A stretch of 6,252 bases of DNA, from assembly GCA_946885815.1 (NCBI GenBank), contig CAMPHE010000114.1, forward strand, positions 1 to 6,252, written 5' to 3'. This document shows positions 1-5,937 of the stretch, piece by piece (the stretch's first letter is position 1; every line of letters begins with the position of its first letter). Position numbers and translations under genes: made by a program. This stretch comes from an uncultured Arenimonas sp. (lineage in GTDB: Bacteria > Pseudomonadota > Gammaproteobacteria > Xanthomonadales > Xanthomonadaceae). A model generated the notes under the pieces. The model saw only the letters and a list, made by a program, of their open reading frames with translations, did not search any database and was not told the DNA's origin.

Positions 1-480
1 CGGCTTCCGGCTGGTGATCAGATTCCCGTCCTCCACCACCGCCTCGTCCCGCCACCTTCCCCCGGCATTCTCGAGGTCGGTGCGCACCGACGGCCACGAC
101 GTCACGTCGCGATCCTTCGCGATCCCGGTTTCCACCAGCAGCCACGGCGCGTGGCAGATCGCGGCGATCACCTTGTCGTCGTCGGCGAAGGCGCGGATGA
201 AGTCGAGCGCCGCCGGGTCCATGCGCAGCTTGTCGGGGTTGATCACGCCGCCCGGGAGCACCAGCGCGTCGTAGTCCTTCGCGTCGGCGTCGGCCAGCGC
301 CACGTCCACGTCGACCGTGTCGCCCCAGTCCTTGTCCTTCCAGCCGCGGATGCTCCCGGCTTCGGGCGACACGACGTCGACGGTGTATCCGGCGGTCTTC
401 AGGCTCTCGCGCGGGTCCATCAGCTCGGACTGCTCGAAGCCGTTCGTGGCCAGGATGGCGATGCGCTTGGGTGCGGTCAT
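1..480 (-). CDS. PfpI/YhbO-type DJ-1 superfamily protein (3' end beyond window)
   Basis: The frame reads without a stop from an ATG at 480 to the left edge, giving 160 residues and lacking only the C-terminus. The N-terminus has the family's NGFEQSEL motif, with Glu16 as the likely nucleophile partner. PGG follows near residues 76-78, and the nucleophile elbow AICHAPWLL places Cys109 next to His110. Downstream are TSWPSVRTDLENAG and DGNLITSRKP, which are characteristic of the YhbO/YraA/PfpI branch (usually about 170-190 residues), so roughly 10-30 residues are missing. Family members are cytosolic stress proteins reported as proteases or as glyoxalase/deglycase enzymes; the activity is debated, so I do not name a reaction. 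The key Cys-His and Glu are intact. A GGAGA ribosome binding site lies at 487-491, 7 bases before the ATG. The gene follows the kinase on the same strand after 68 bases and may share its transcript. Confidence 0.9.
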   Translation of the reverse strand, partial: MTAPKRIAILATNGFEQSELMDPRESLKTAGYTVDVVSPEAGSIRGWKDKDWGDTVDVDVALADADAKDYDALVLPGGVINPDKLRMDPAALDFIRAFADDDKVIAAICHAPWLLVETGIAKDRDVTSWPSVRTDLENAGGRWRDEAVVEDGNLITSRKP

Positions 481-490
481 GCGGCGTCTC

Positions 491-533
491 CGGTGCGGGG
501 CAGGCACCGAGTGTCGGGGAGGTCGGTTCCCCG
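491..533 (-). promoter_or_regulatory. Tandem hairpins between kinase and PfpI-like gene
   Basis: Two perfect inverted repeats lie in the 68-base gap. In minus-strand reading order, the first is CGGGGA / TCCCCG (533-528 with 520-515, 7-base loop). The second is CGGTGC / GCACCG (509-504 with 496-491, 7-base loop). The 3' arm of the second ends on the first base of the GGAGA ribosome binding site of the PfpI-like gene. Neither is followed by a T-run, so they are not classical intrinsic terminators. They could act as an attenuating, mRNA-stabilising or translation-modulating structure between the two cistrons, or be chance pairing in GC-rich DNA. The base pairing is seen; the role is inferred. 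Confidence 0.35.
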
Positions 534-548
534 GTACGTGAAGCGCAG

Positions 549-2975
549 TCACCCCGCGGAGATCGCCCGGATGCGGTCGATGTCGAGCGCCTCGCTTTCG
601 CCCGGCGGCGCCACACCGGCCTTTCGGCAGAAGGCGATGAAAACGGGATCGTCGCGCAGGCGCAGCATCAGCGGGTCGGTCAGCAGGAAAAGCAGATCCG
701 AGGGCGGGGCACGCTCCAGCCATTCGACGGCGCCGCGGGCGTCGTCCCGAAGCGCATGGGCCTGGGCGATGCGGTACGCACCCGATTCCACCCCGGCGCC
801 CGTGGCGATCGCATCGGCCAGCGCGGCGTCGGCAGACGCACGGTCCGGATGCAGCTGCGCCGCCAAAGCGACATGCAGGGCGCGGCTCTCCCGCGGAGTC
901 TCCCGGGCGGCCGTGATCGCCGCCTGCGCGTCTCCCCGCAGGATTGCCAGCAGCAGTCGCGGATAGCTCCGGGGTTCAGACAGCCCCTCGGCGATGCGCA
1001 GGTATTTTTCCGCCTCGTCGAGCCGGCCGGTGGCCATCAGCAGGTCGGCGTATTCACGATGGTTGACGTCGTACATCGGTTCGACCGAAAGCAGCCGTTC
1101 CCGCAACCGGATCGCTTCCTTCACTTTTCCGATGCCGGCGAGGGTGAAGCCGCAGCTGTTCAGGACCATGGCGTCGTTCGGCGCGAGCGCGGTGGCACGC
1201 TGGCATTCGGCGAGCGCGCCGCGCGCATCGAGGCCGTAGAACGCCAACGAGGCCCGGGCGGTGTGGGCCGCACCGAGGTCGGGCGCGAGACGGAGCGCCG
1301 TCTCGCTGGCGGCGCGGGCCTCGCCGATCTGTTCGCGCGCCGACGCGGGGGATCGCGCCTGGAACGTCGCGGCCGTGCTCAGCGATTCCGACAGGCGCGC
1401 CCAGGCGAGCGCGTAGTCGGGGTCGATGCGCACCGCCTCGGCCATGTGCTCGGCCGCTTTCGGGAAATCCTGGTCGTACCAGTACTTCAGGCCGCGCAGA
1501 TAGGCGTCGTACGCGGCGATGTCGCCGCCCGGCGGCCGGTCGTCGTGCTCCGCGGCCGCCGTGGGTGACAGCAGCTTGACCCGCAGCGCCTCGGCGACCG
1601 CCTGCGCGATGTCGTCCTGCAGCGTGAACAGGTTCTCGTACGGGCGGTCGTAATGCTCGGACCACAGCGTGCTGCCATCGGCGGCCCGGGTCAGCGACAC
1701 CCGGATGCGCACCTCGTCGCCGGCACGCTGCACGCTGCCGGTGAGCAGATGGGCGACGCCCAGCGTGCGGCCGATCGTCGCGCTGTCGTCCGTGCTGTCG
1801 CGGAACTGGAAGGCGGAAATGCGGCCGATCACCTTCAGCCCGTCGAAGCGCGACAGCGAGTCGATCAGGTTTTCGGACAGGCCGTCGGAGAAGAACTGCT
1901 GCTCCGGATCCATGCTGGCGTTCACGAGCGGAAGCACCGCGATCGAGCGGGCATCGGCGGCCGCGGGGAGGAGGGCGGCCTCGGCACGCGCCGGTGCCGG
2001 CGGGGACGCGACGCCCGCATCGCGCGACCGGTATCCGTAGGCAAGTCCCACGACGACCAGCATCACGACGAGGCCGGCACCGGCCCGTGTCCACGCGCGC
2101 GACAGCACGCGCGGGCGTCCCGGCGCCCGCGGCGCCGGCAGGACCGCCGTGGGATGCGCCGTCGACGGCGGCCTGGCCGTGATCGCCTGGGGTGTCACCT
2201 CCGGCTTGCCGCCGAGCGCCGCGATGACGTCACCGGCCGACGCGAAGCGCGCATCGGGGTCGATCGCCATCAGCCGGTCGAGCACGTCCTGCCACTCCGA
2301 CAGGGCGTCCGGCAGCCGCGGCCGCGGCGCGTTCATGTGCTGCATGCCGATCGCCCAGCCGCTGTCGCCGGTGAACGGCGCGCGGCCGGTCAGCAGTTCA
2401 TGCGCCAGCACGCCCAGCGAATACAGGTCCGAGCGTCCATCCACCGTTTCGCCACGCCACTGCTCGGGACTCATGTAGCCGGGCGTGCCGAGCACCGACT
2501 GCGGACCCGTCAGCTCGCGGGTGACCTGCCCGCTGCGGGCGATGCCGAAGTCGGCGAGCAGCCACGAGCCATCCTCGCGGCGCAGGATGTTCTCGGGCTT
2601 GATGTCGCGATGCACGACGCCCCGGGCATGCGCGTGCGCGAGGCCCGCGGCGACGTCGATCAGGCAGCGGCGGATGTCGTCCGGGTCGCCGCCGCGAAGA
2701 CGGCCGGCATGGTCGCCCGGCACGAACTCCATCGCCAGGAACAGCGCATCGCCGGCTCGGCCGGCGTCGTAGACGGGCAGCAGGTTGCGGTGCTTCAGGC
2801 CGCCGGCGATGCGCGCCTCGCGCAGGAAGCGATCGGCGAAGCCGGCATCGGCGACGAACGAGGCATCCAGGATTTTCAGCGCCACCTCGCGCCCCAGCGA
2901 TTCCTGCACGGCCAGATACACCGTGGCCATGCCACCCCGGCCGAGTTCCCGGACAATGCGATAACCCGGAATCAT
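549..2975 (-). CDS. Membrane Ser/Thr protein kinase with TolB-like and TPR regions
   Basis: This 808-residue protein is a Hanks-type kinase predicted to phosphorylate Ser/Thr residues in the cytoplasm. The kinase domain spans about residues 5-255: glycine loop LGRGGMATVY (11-20), VALK with Lys34, Glu53 in helix C, HRDIKPEN (122-129; catalytic Asp124, Asn129), DFG (142-144) and GTPGYMSPEQ (163-172). All catalytic residues are present, so it should be active. A Pro/Ala/Arg-rich linker leads to one transmembrane helix at about 298-314. After it comes a TolB/FlgO-like domain (about 343-468, beginning SIAVLPLVN), of the type also attached to CadC-like regulators and adenylate cyclases. TPR-like repeats follow (about 488-690), then a less defined tail. 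The predicted topology puts the kinase inside and the TolB-like/TPR part in the periplasm, which suggests a sensor; the ligand is unknown. The ATG at 2975 is chosen because an in-frame TGA lies at 2985-2987. Its ribosome binding site is weak. It is transcribed divergently from the hydrolase. Confidence 0.93.
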   Translation of the reverse strand: MIPGYRIVRELGRGGMATVYLAVQESLGREVALKILDASFVADAGFADRFLREARIAGGLKHRNLLPVYDAGRAGDALFLAMEFVPGDHAGRLRGGDPDDIRRCLIDVAAGLAHAHARGVVHRDIKPENILRREDGSWLLADFGIARSGQVTRELTGPQSVLGTPGYMSPEQWRGETVDGRSDLYSLGVLAHELLTGRAPFTGDSGWAIGMQHMNAPRPRLPDALSEWQDVLDRLMAIDPDARFASAGDVIAALGGKPEVTPQAITARPPSTAHPTAVLPAPRAPGRPRVLSRAWTRAGAGLVVMLVVVGLAYGYRSRDAGVASPPAPARAEAALLPAAADARSIAVLPLVNASMDPEQQFFSDGLSENLIDSLSRFDGLKVIGRISAFQFRDSTDDSATIGRTLGVAHLLTGSVQRAGDEVRIRVSLTRAADGSTLWSEHYDRPYENLFTLQDDIAQAVAEALRVKLLSPTAAAEHDDRPPGGDIAAYDAYLRGLKYWYDQDFPKAAEHMAEAVRIDPDYALAWARLSESLSTAATFQARSPASAREQIGEARAASETALRLAPDLGAAHTARASLAFYGLDARGALAECQRATALAPNDAMVLNSCGFTLAGIGKVKEAIRLRERLLSVEPMYDVNHREYADLLMATGRLDEAEKYLRIAEGLSEPRSYPRLLLAILRGDAQAAITAARETPRESRALHVALAAQLHPDRASADAALADAIATGAGVESGAYRIAQAHALRDDARGAVEWLERAPPSDLLFLLTDPLMLRLRDDPVFIAFCRKAGVAPPGESEALDIDRIRAISAG

Positions 2976-3125
2976 GCGTCTCGGTCACCCGGTCGAAGTG
3001 GAAGTTTCGGCGTCCCCATGGGCGGATCATGGCAGACGGCGGCTTGCACGCCACTTCACGGGGCGCACCCCCGATTGTCCGCACAGTGGCCGCATACGAC
3101 ACCGTCGCCACCGAGGATCCCGACC
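2976..3125. promoter_or_regulatory. Divergent intergenic region, kinase / hydrolase
   Basis: These 150 bases separate two divergent start codons, so promoters for both genes should lie here. I cannot pick out a convincing -35/-10 pair in either direction. A 7-bp inverted repeat, GAAGTGG (2995-3001) and CCACTTC (3051-3057), is separated by 49 bases and could be chance. The clearest element is GAGGA at 3113-3117, 8 bases before the ATG at 3126, a good ribosome binding site that fixes the hydrolase start. On the kinase side only a weak GAG precedes the ATG. Confidence 0.5.
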
Positions 3126-3941
3126 ATGCCCGCATCCGCTCGCCCCCACCTCCACGTCGTCGATTCCGGCGGCACCGGCCGCCCCGTCGTGCTGATCCAT
3201 GGCTGGCCTCTGTCGTCTGCGGCGTGGGCCCCGCAGATCGAAGCGCTCAATGGCGCCGGCTACCGCACCGTCGCCTACGACCGCCGCGGTTTCGGCCATT
3301 CCGACAAGCCCGACAGCGGCTACGACTACGACACGCTCGCCGACGATCTGGAACGGGTGCTCGCCGACGCCGACCTCGAAGATGTCACGCTCGTCGGGTT
3401 CTCGATGGGCGGCGGCGAGGTGGCGCGTTACGTCGGGCGCCATGGCGAATCGCGCCTGCGCAGCGTCGTGTTCGCCGCCGCGGTGCCGCCGTACCTGATG
3501 CAGGGCCCCGACAATCCGGATGGCCCGCTGACGCCGGAAAAGGCGAAGCAGAAGGCCGACGAATACGCCGCCGGTCGCCACGCGTACTACGACGCGTTCA
3601 CACTGAAGTTCTTCTCCGCGAACGGCCGGCTGGTGGTGAGCGAAACGGAGCGCCGGCGCGCGATGGACCTGTGCGAAGAGGCCGACCCCGACGCCGCGGC
3701 CGCGTGCATGACCTCGTTCGCGACCACCGATTTCCGCCCCGACCTCGCGAAGATCGACATTCCGACGCTGGTGCTGCACGGCGACGCCGACGCGATCGTG
3801 CCGCTCGAAGGCTCCGGCGCGCGCACGCACGCGGCGGTGGCCGGCAGCCGGCTGGTCGTGCTCGAAGGCGCGCCGCACGGCTGCAACACCAGCCACGCCG
3901 AGGCGTTCAACGCGGCCCTTGCCGACTTCTTGCAGCGCTGA
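3126..3941 (+). CDS. Alpha/beta hydrolase, non-heme chloroperoxidase type
   Basis: This complete 271-residue protein is typical in length for the cofactor-free haloperoxidase/esterase family (about 270-280). Near the N-terminus is the oxyanion motif HGWPLS (25-30), followed by YDRRGFGHSDKP (51-62). The nucleophile elbow GFSMGGGE places Ser93. HGDADAIVP (218-226) supplies the acid, most likely Asp222 by alignment with the family pattern. The catalytic His is His251 in GAPHGCNTSHAEAFN. All three triad members are present, so it should be active as a serine esterase; members also make peracids with hydrogen peroxide and so halogenate weakly. The natural substrate cannot be told. No signal peptide is seen, so it is probably cytoplasmic. 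The reading frame stays open far upstream, opposite the kinase gene, but GAGGA at 3113-3117 and the family N-terminus support the start at 3126. The next gene is convergent, 81 bases away. Confidence 0.93.
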   Translation: MPASARPHLHVVDSGGTGRPVVLIHGWPLSSAAWAPQIEALNGAGYRTVAYDRRGFGHSDKPDSGYDYDTLADDLERVLADADLEDVTLVGFSMGGGEVARYVGRHGESRLRSVVFAAAVPPYLMQGPDNPDGPLTPEKAKQKADEYAAGRHAYYDAFTLKFFSANGRLVVSETERRRAMDLCEEADPDAAAACMTSFATTDFRPDLAKIDIPTLVLHGDADAIVPLEGSGARTHAAVAGSRLVVLEGAPHGCNTSHAEAFNAALADFLQR

Positions 3942-4022
3942 GGCGGCGCGGGAAGCACCCCCCACCTTGGGAGGACGTGGGCGATATGGGCCTGGCGGCG
4001 GGGATCTGGTGAGCGCGCTGCG
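3942..4022. other. Convergent intergenic gap, no clear terminator
   Basis: Two genes end facing each other across 81 bases, where a shared terminator would be expected. The only pairing I see is CCCAC (3961-3965) with GTGGG (3977-3981) around an 11-base loop, a short stem with no T-run on either strand. I do not call it a terminator. Confidence 0.4.
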
Positions 4023-4877
4023 TCAGTCGACGTAATCTCCCGTTGAGGCGCAGCCCGCGATGCCCGTATCGGCCCCGAGGACCGTGTTGCCGCTCGCCAC
4101 CGACAAGCTGTTCGGGCAGCGGATGCCCATGCCGCCGGACATCAGGACCACGTTGTCCCGCGACACGACGCGCGTGGACGACGAATGATAGATCCCGGCG
4201 AACGTGCTGGCCTCCATCGGCACCATGTCTTGCACCTGGTTGCGCGCCACGACCCCCGTGCCGTAGATCGTGAATATGCCGTAGACGTTCCACTGGCCCG
4301 AGGCGTCGCTGGCGATGCCGCCGAGGATGTTGTCGGCGACCTGGAAAGAGCCGCCTGCGAAGATGCCGTAGACCGCGTTGGTCGGTTCCGCCACCGCGCC
4401 GCCGATGTCGCTGACCACGTTGCGGCGAATGATGCTGTTGCCGCCGGTGACGTGGATCCCCGCGGCCGTGTTCGACTCGAAGATGGTGTCCTCGATCAGC
4501 GCATTGGCGAGGTCGATGCCCTCGAAGCCGATCCGGAATCCGCGCACATTGCACCGGCGAACGGTCGGGTTCACCCGATGCTCGGCGCGGATGCCGGTGG
4601 TCTGCGTCGACGGCCCCGCGGCGAGCCCGCCCAGCTGGAAGTGGTTGCAGTCCACCGTAACGTTGTTGGCAGCGATGGTGATCGCCGCGCCGGAGCCGAT
4701 CGGCGTGCTGCGGTCGGCCTTCAGGCACCAGATACCCTGCGTCTTGATCACCGTCGGCAGGGTGGTGATTTCGCCGGTGCAGCCTTCGAAGCTTTCGGCC
4801 GCCCGCACGGGCTCCGCGGCGAGCACGACGAGGGCGGCGGCAGCGAGGGCGGGGAGGGCGTGGCGAGTCGCGCTCAT
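4023..4877 (-). CDS. Secreted right-handed beta-helix protein, paralogue 2
   Basis: This 284-residue protein has a Sec signal peptide: Arg5/His6, a hydrophobic core to about residue 21, and likely cleavage after VRA (residue 26), giving a mature start of AESFEGC. The rest fits a right-handed parallel beta-helix. Short strand-turn units each carry an Asn at the same place (Asn78, 110, 153, 183, 213, 242, 264; Thr131 replaces one), about 21-32 residues apart. The Cys residues are 33, 51, 77, 109, 254 and 276, an even number in an exported protein, consistent with three disulfides. The fold occurs in polysaccharide lyases and NosD/pectate-lyase-like proteins, but I recognise no lyase catalytic signature, so the function is unknown. 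AAGGA at 4884-4888, 6 bases before the ATG, supports the start. It lies 107 bases downstream of its paralogue and could be in the same transcript. Binding of a polysaccharide or surface ligand is only a guess. Confidence 0.85.
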   Translation of the reverse strand: MSATRHALPALAAAALVVLAAEPVRAAESFEGCTGEITTLPTVIKTQGIWCLKADRSTPIGSGAAITIAANNVTVDCNHFQLGGLAAGPSTQTTGIRAEHRVNPTVRRCNVRGFRIGFEGIDLANALIEDTIFESNTAAGIHVTGGNSIIRRNVVSDIGGAVAEPTNAVYGIFAGGSFQVADNILGGIASDASGQWNVYGIFTIYGTGVVARNQVQDMVPMEASTFAGIYHSSSTRVVSRDNVVLMSGGMGIRCPNSLSVASGNTVLGADTGIAGCASTGDYVD

Positions 4878-4984
4878 GGGATTTCCTTCGTCGGGAACGG
4901 CCGGCGTAGGATGACCCGGCAGCCGCCGACGATTCAGCCGGCAACATCGTGCCGATATTGGCCAAGGGCGATAACGGATTCCGT
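4878..4984. other. Gap between the beta-helix paralogues
   Basis: This 107-base gap holds the ribosome binding site of the downstream paralogue. A 13-base inverted repeat, AACGGA-T-TCCGTT (4973-4985), touches the stop codon of the upstream paralogue; its one-base centre is too small for an RNA hairpin, so at most it is a symmetric protein site or chance. No terminator with a T-run and no convincing promoter are visible, which mildly favours co-transcription. Confidence 0.4.
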
Positions 4985-5839
4985 TCAGTCGGTCCCGACG
5001 TGATTTCCGACCGAGGCGCAGCCGGTCACGCCTTCATCGACGCGCATGAAGGTGTTGTCCCTCGCGACCGCGAGGGTGCTGTCGCAGTCGATTCCCCGGC
5101 TCTCCGCGATGCCCTCGCCGTTGATCAGGTTGCCCGCGATGATCGCGCCGTTCGCGTCGTCGACGCTGATTCCCACGGTGGGCACGGCGCCGTCGGGAAG
5201 CAGCCCGGCAATGCGGTTGCCGGTGAAGGTGCCTTCGGCTTCGTTCGCCTGGATCCCGTAAACGATGTTGGCGCCAATGCCGTTGCCGGCGACGCCGCTG
5301 ATGATGTTGTCGATCACGTGCGCTTCGCCCCAGGTCACGATGCCGGCGGCGCCGGTATCCGAGGTCGAGCCGCCGGTATCGGTGATCAGATTGCGACGGA
5401 TTACGACGCCGGGGCTGTTCACCGTGGTGACGCCCGCGACCGTGTTGCCCTCGAAGAGATTGTCCTCGACGATCGCGCCCCGGCCGCCATTGGCGAAGAC
5501 GCCGAAAATGAAACCGCGGATATTGCAGCGGCGCACGGCGGCGCCGCCGCGCCCGGCGATCTCGACGCCGTAGGCCTGCGTCGAAGCACCTGCCGCGAGC
5601 CCGCCCAGTTTGAAGCCGTTGCAGTCGAGCGTGACGTTGTTGGCGGCGATGGTGATCGCGGGGCCCGTCGTGATCGACGTGGCGAGGTCGCCCTTCAGGC
5701 ACCACACGCCCTGCGACGACAGCACCGCGGGCAGCGAGGTCACTTCATGGCGGCAGCCTTCGAAGCTTTCGGCCGCGTGGGCGGTGGCGGGAACGGCGAG
5801 ACAGACGGCTGACAGCGTCACGAAGATGAATCGGTTCAT
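4985..5839 (-). CDS. Secreted right-handed beta-helix protein, paralogue 1
   Basis: This 284-residue protein is homologous along its length to the next gene downstream. A signal peptide (Asn2-Arg3, hydrophobic core 4-16) probably ends at AHA (residue 22), giving the same mature start AESFEGC. Over the first 83 mature residues (23-105 against 27-109 of the paralogue, no gaps) I count 52 identities by hand; the middle is more divergent and the C-terminal GCAS region is conserved again. Mature Cys residues are 29, 47, 73, 105, 252 and 274, in nearly the same spacing as the paralogue. Eight Asn form a regular ladder (74, 106, 127, 150, 178, 208, 237, 262), as expected for an Asn stack inside a beta-helix. 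No lyase active site is recognised, and the function is unknown. GAGGA at 5850-5854, 10 bases before the ATG, supports the start. It is divergent from the gene at 5938. Confidence 0.86.
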   Translation of the reverse strand: MNRFIFVTLSAVCLAVPATAHAAESFEGCRHEVTSLPAVLSSQGVWCLKGDLATSITTGPAITIAANNVTLDCNGFKLGGLAAGASTQAYGVEIAGRGGAAVRRCNIRGFIFGVFANGGRGAIVEDNLFEGNTVAGVTTVNSPGVVIRRNLITDTGGSTSDTGAAGIVTWGEAHVIDNIISGVAGNGIGANIVYGIQANEAEGTFTGNRIAGLLPDGAVPTVGISVDDANGAIIAGNLINGEGIAESRGIDCDSTLAVARDNTFMRVDEGVTGCASVGNHVGTD

Positions 5840-5937
5840 TCGGTGAGATTCCTCAGGGCCCGGAAAGCGTCTACGCGACCGCGGCCGCGTTCAGGCCAGA
5901 GGCGCCCGAAAGCGGGTCGTGGCGCTAAGCTGCGGCG
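5840..5937. promoter_or_regulatory. Divergent intergenic region with candidate -10 at 5926-5931
   Basis: This 98-base region separates two divergent start codons and should hold both promoters. On the plus strand, TAAGCT at 5926-5931 fits the TANNNT form of a -10 element and ends 6 bases before the ATG at 5938, the geometry seen in leaderless transcripts. No matching -35 hexamer is visible at 16-18 bases upstream. No Shine-Dalgarno sequence precedes that ATG. On the minus strand only the GAGGA ribosome binding site of the beta-helix gene is clear. Confidence 0.35.

Noticed and set aside
151..1568. Long plus-strand open frames (for example 151-966 and 471-1568) opposite the PfpI-like and kinase genes
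   Set aside because: They are antisense shadows that stay open because of high GC at third positions; they show no recognisable domain, while the opposite strand carries intact conserved motifs.
2995..3057. GAAGTGG / CCACTTC inverted repeat in the kinase-hydrolase gap
   Set aside because: Seven base pairs separated by 49 bases can easily arise by chance, and it is not positioned relative to a recognisable promoter.
3075..3100. TTGTCC and TACGAC as -35/-10 of the hydrolase gene
   Set aside because: The spacer is only 14 bases and both hexamers match the consensus poorly.
1653..3125. In-frame upstream extension of the hydrolase reading frame to 1653
   Set aside because: It runs antisense through most of the kinase gene, has Arg/Gly-rich low-complexity translation, and the family N-terminus with a GAGGA ribosome binding site supports the start at 3126.
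3961..3981. CCCAC / GTGGG stem as a bidirectional terminator between the convergent genes
   Set aside because: The stem is only 5 bp, the loop is 11 bases, and there is no T-run on either strand.
4973..4985. AACGGA-T-TCCGTT inverted repeat as a terminator or operator
   Set aside because: The one-base centre cannot form an RNA loop, there is no T-run, and a single copy of this length gives no support for a protein-binding site.
4185..5812. Plus-strand open frames opposite the beta-helix genes (4185-5003 and 4949-5812)
   Set aside because: They have similar shadow composition in both because the genes beneath are paralogues, so their mutual similarity is not independent evidence of coding.
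4023..5839. Beta-helix pair as pectate or other polysaccharide lyases
   Set aside because: The fold is suggestive but no lyase catalytic or calcium-binding signature is recognisable, so no enzyme activity is assigned.
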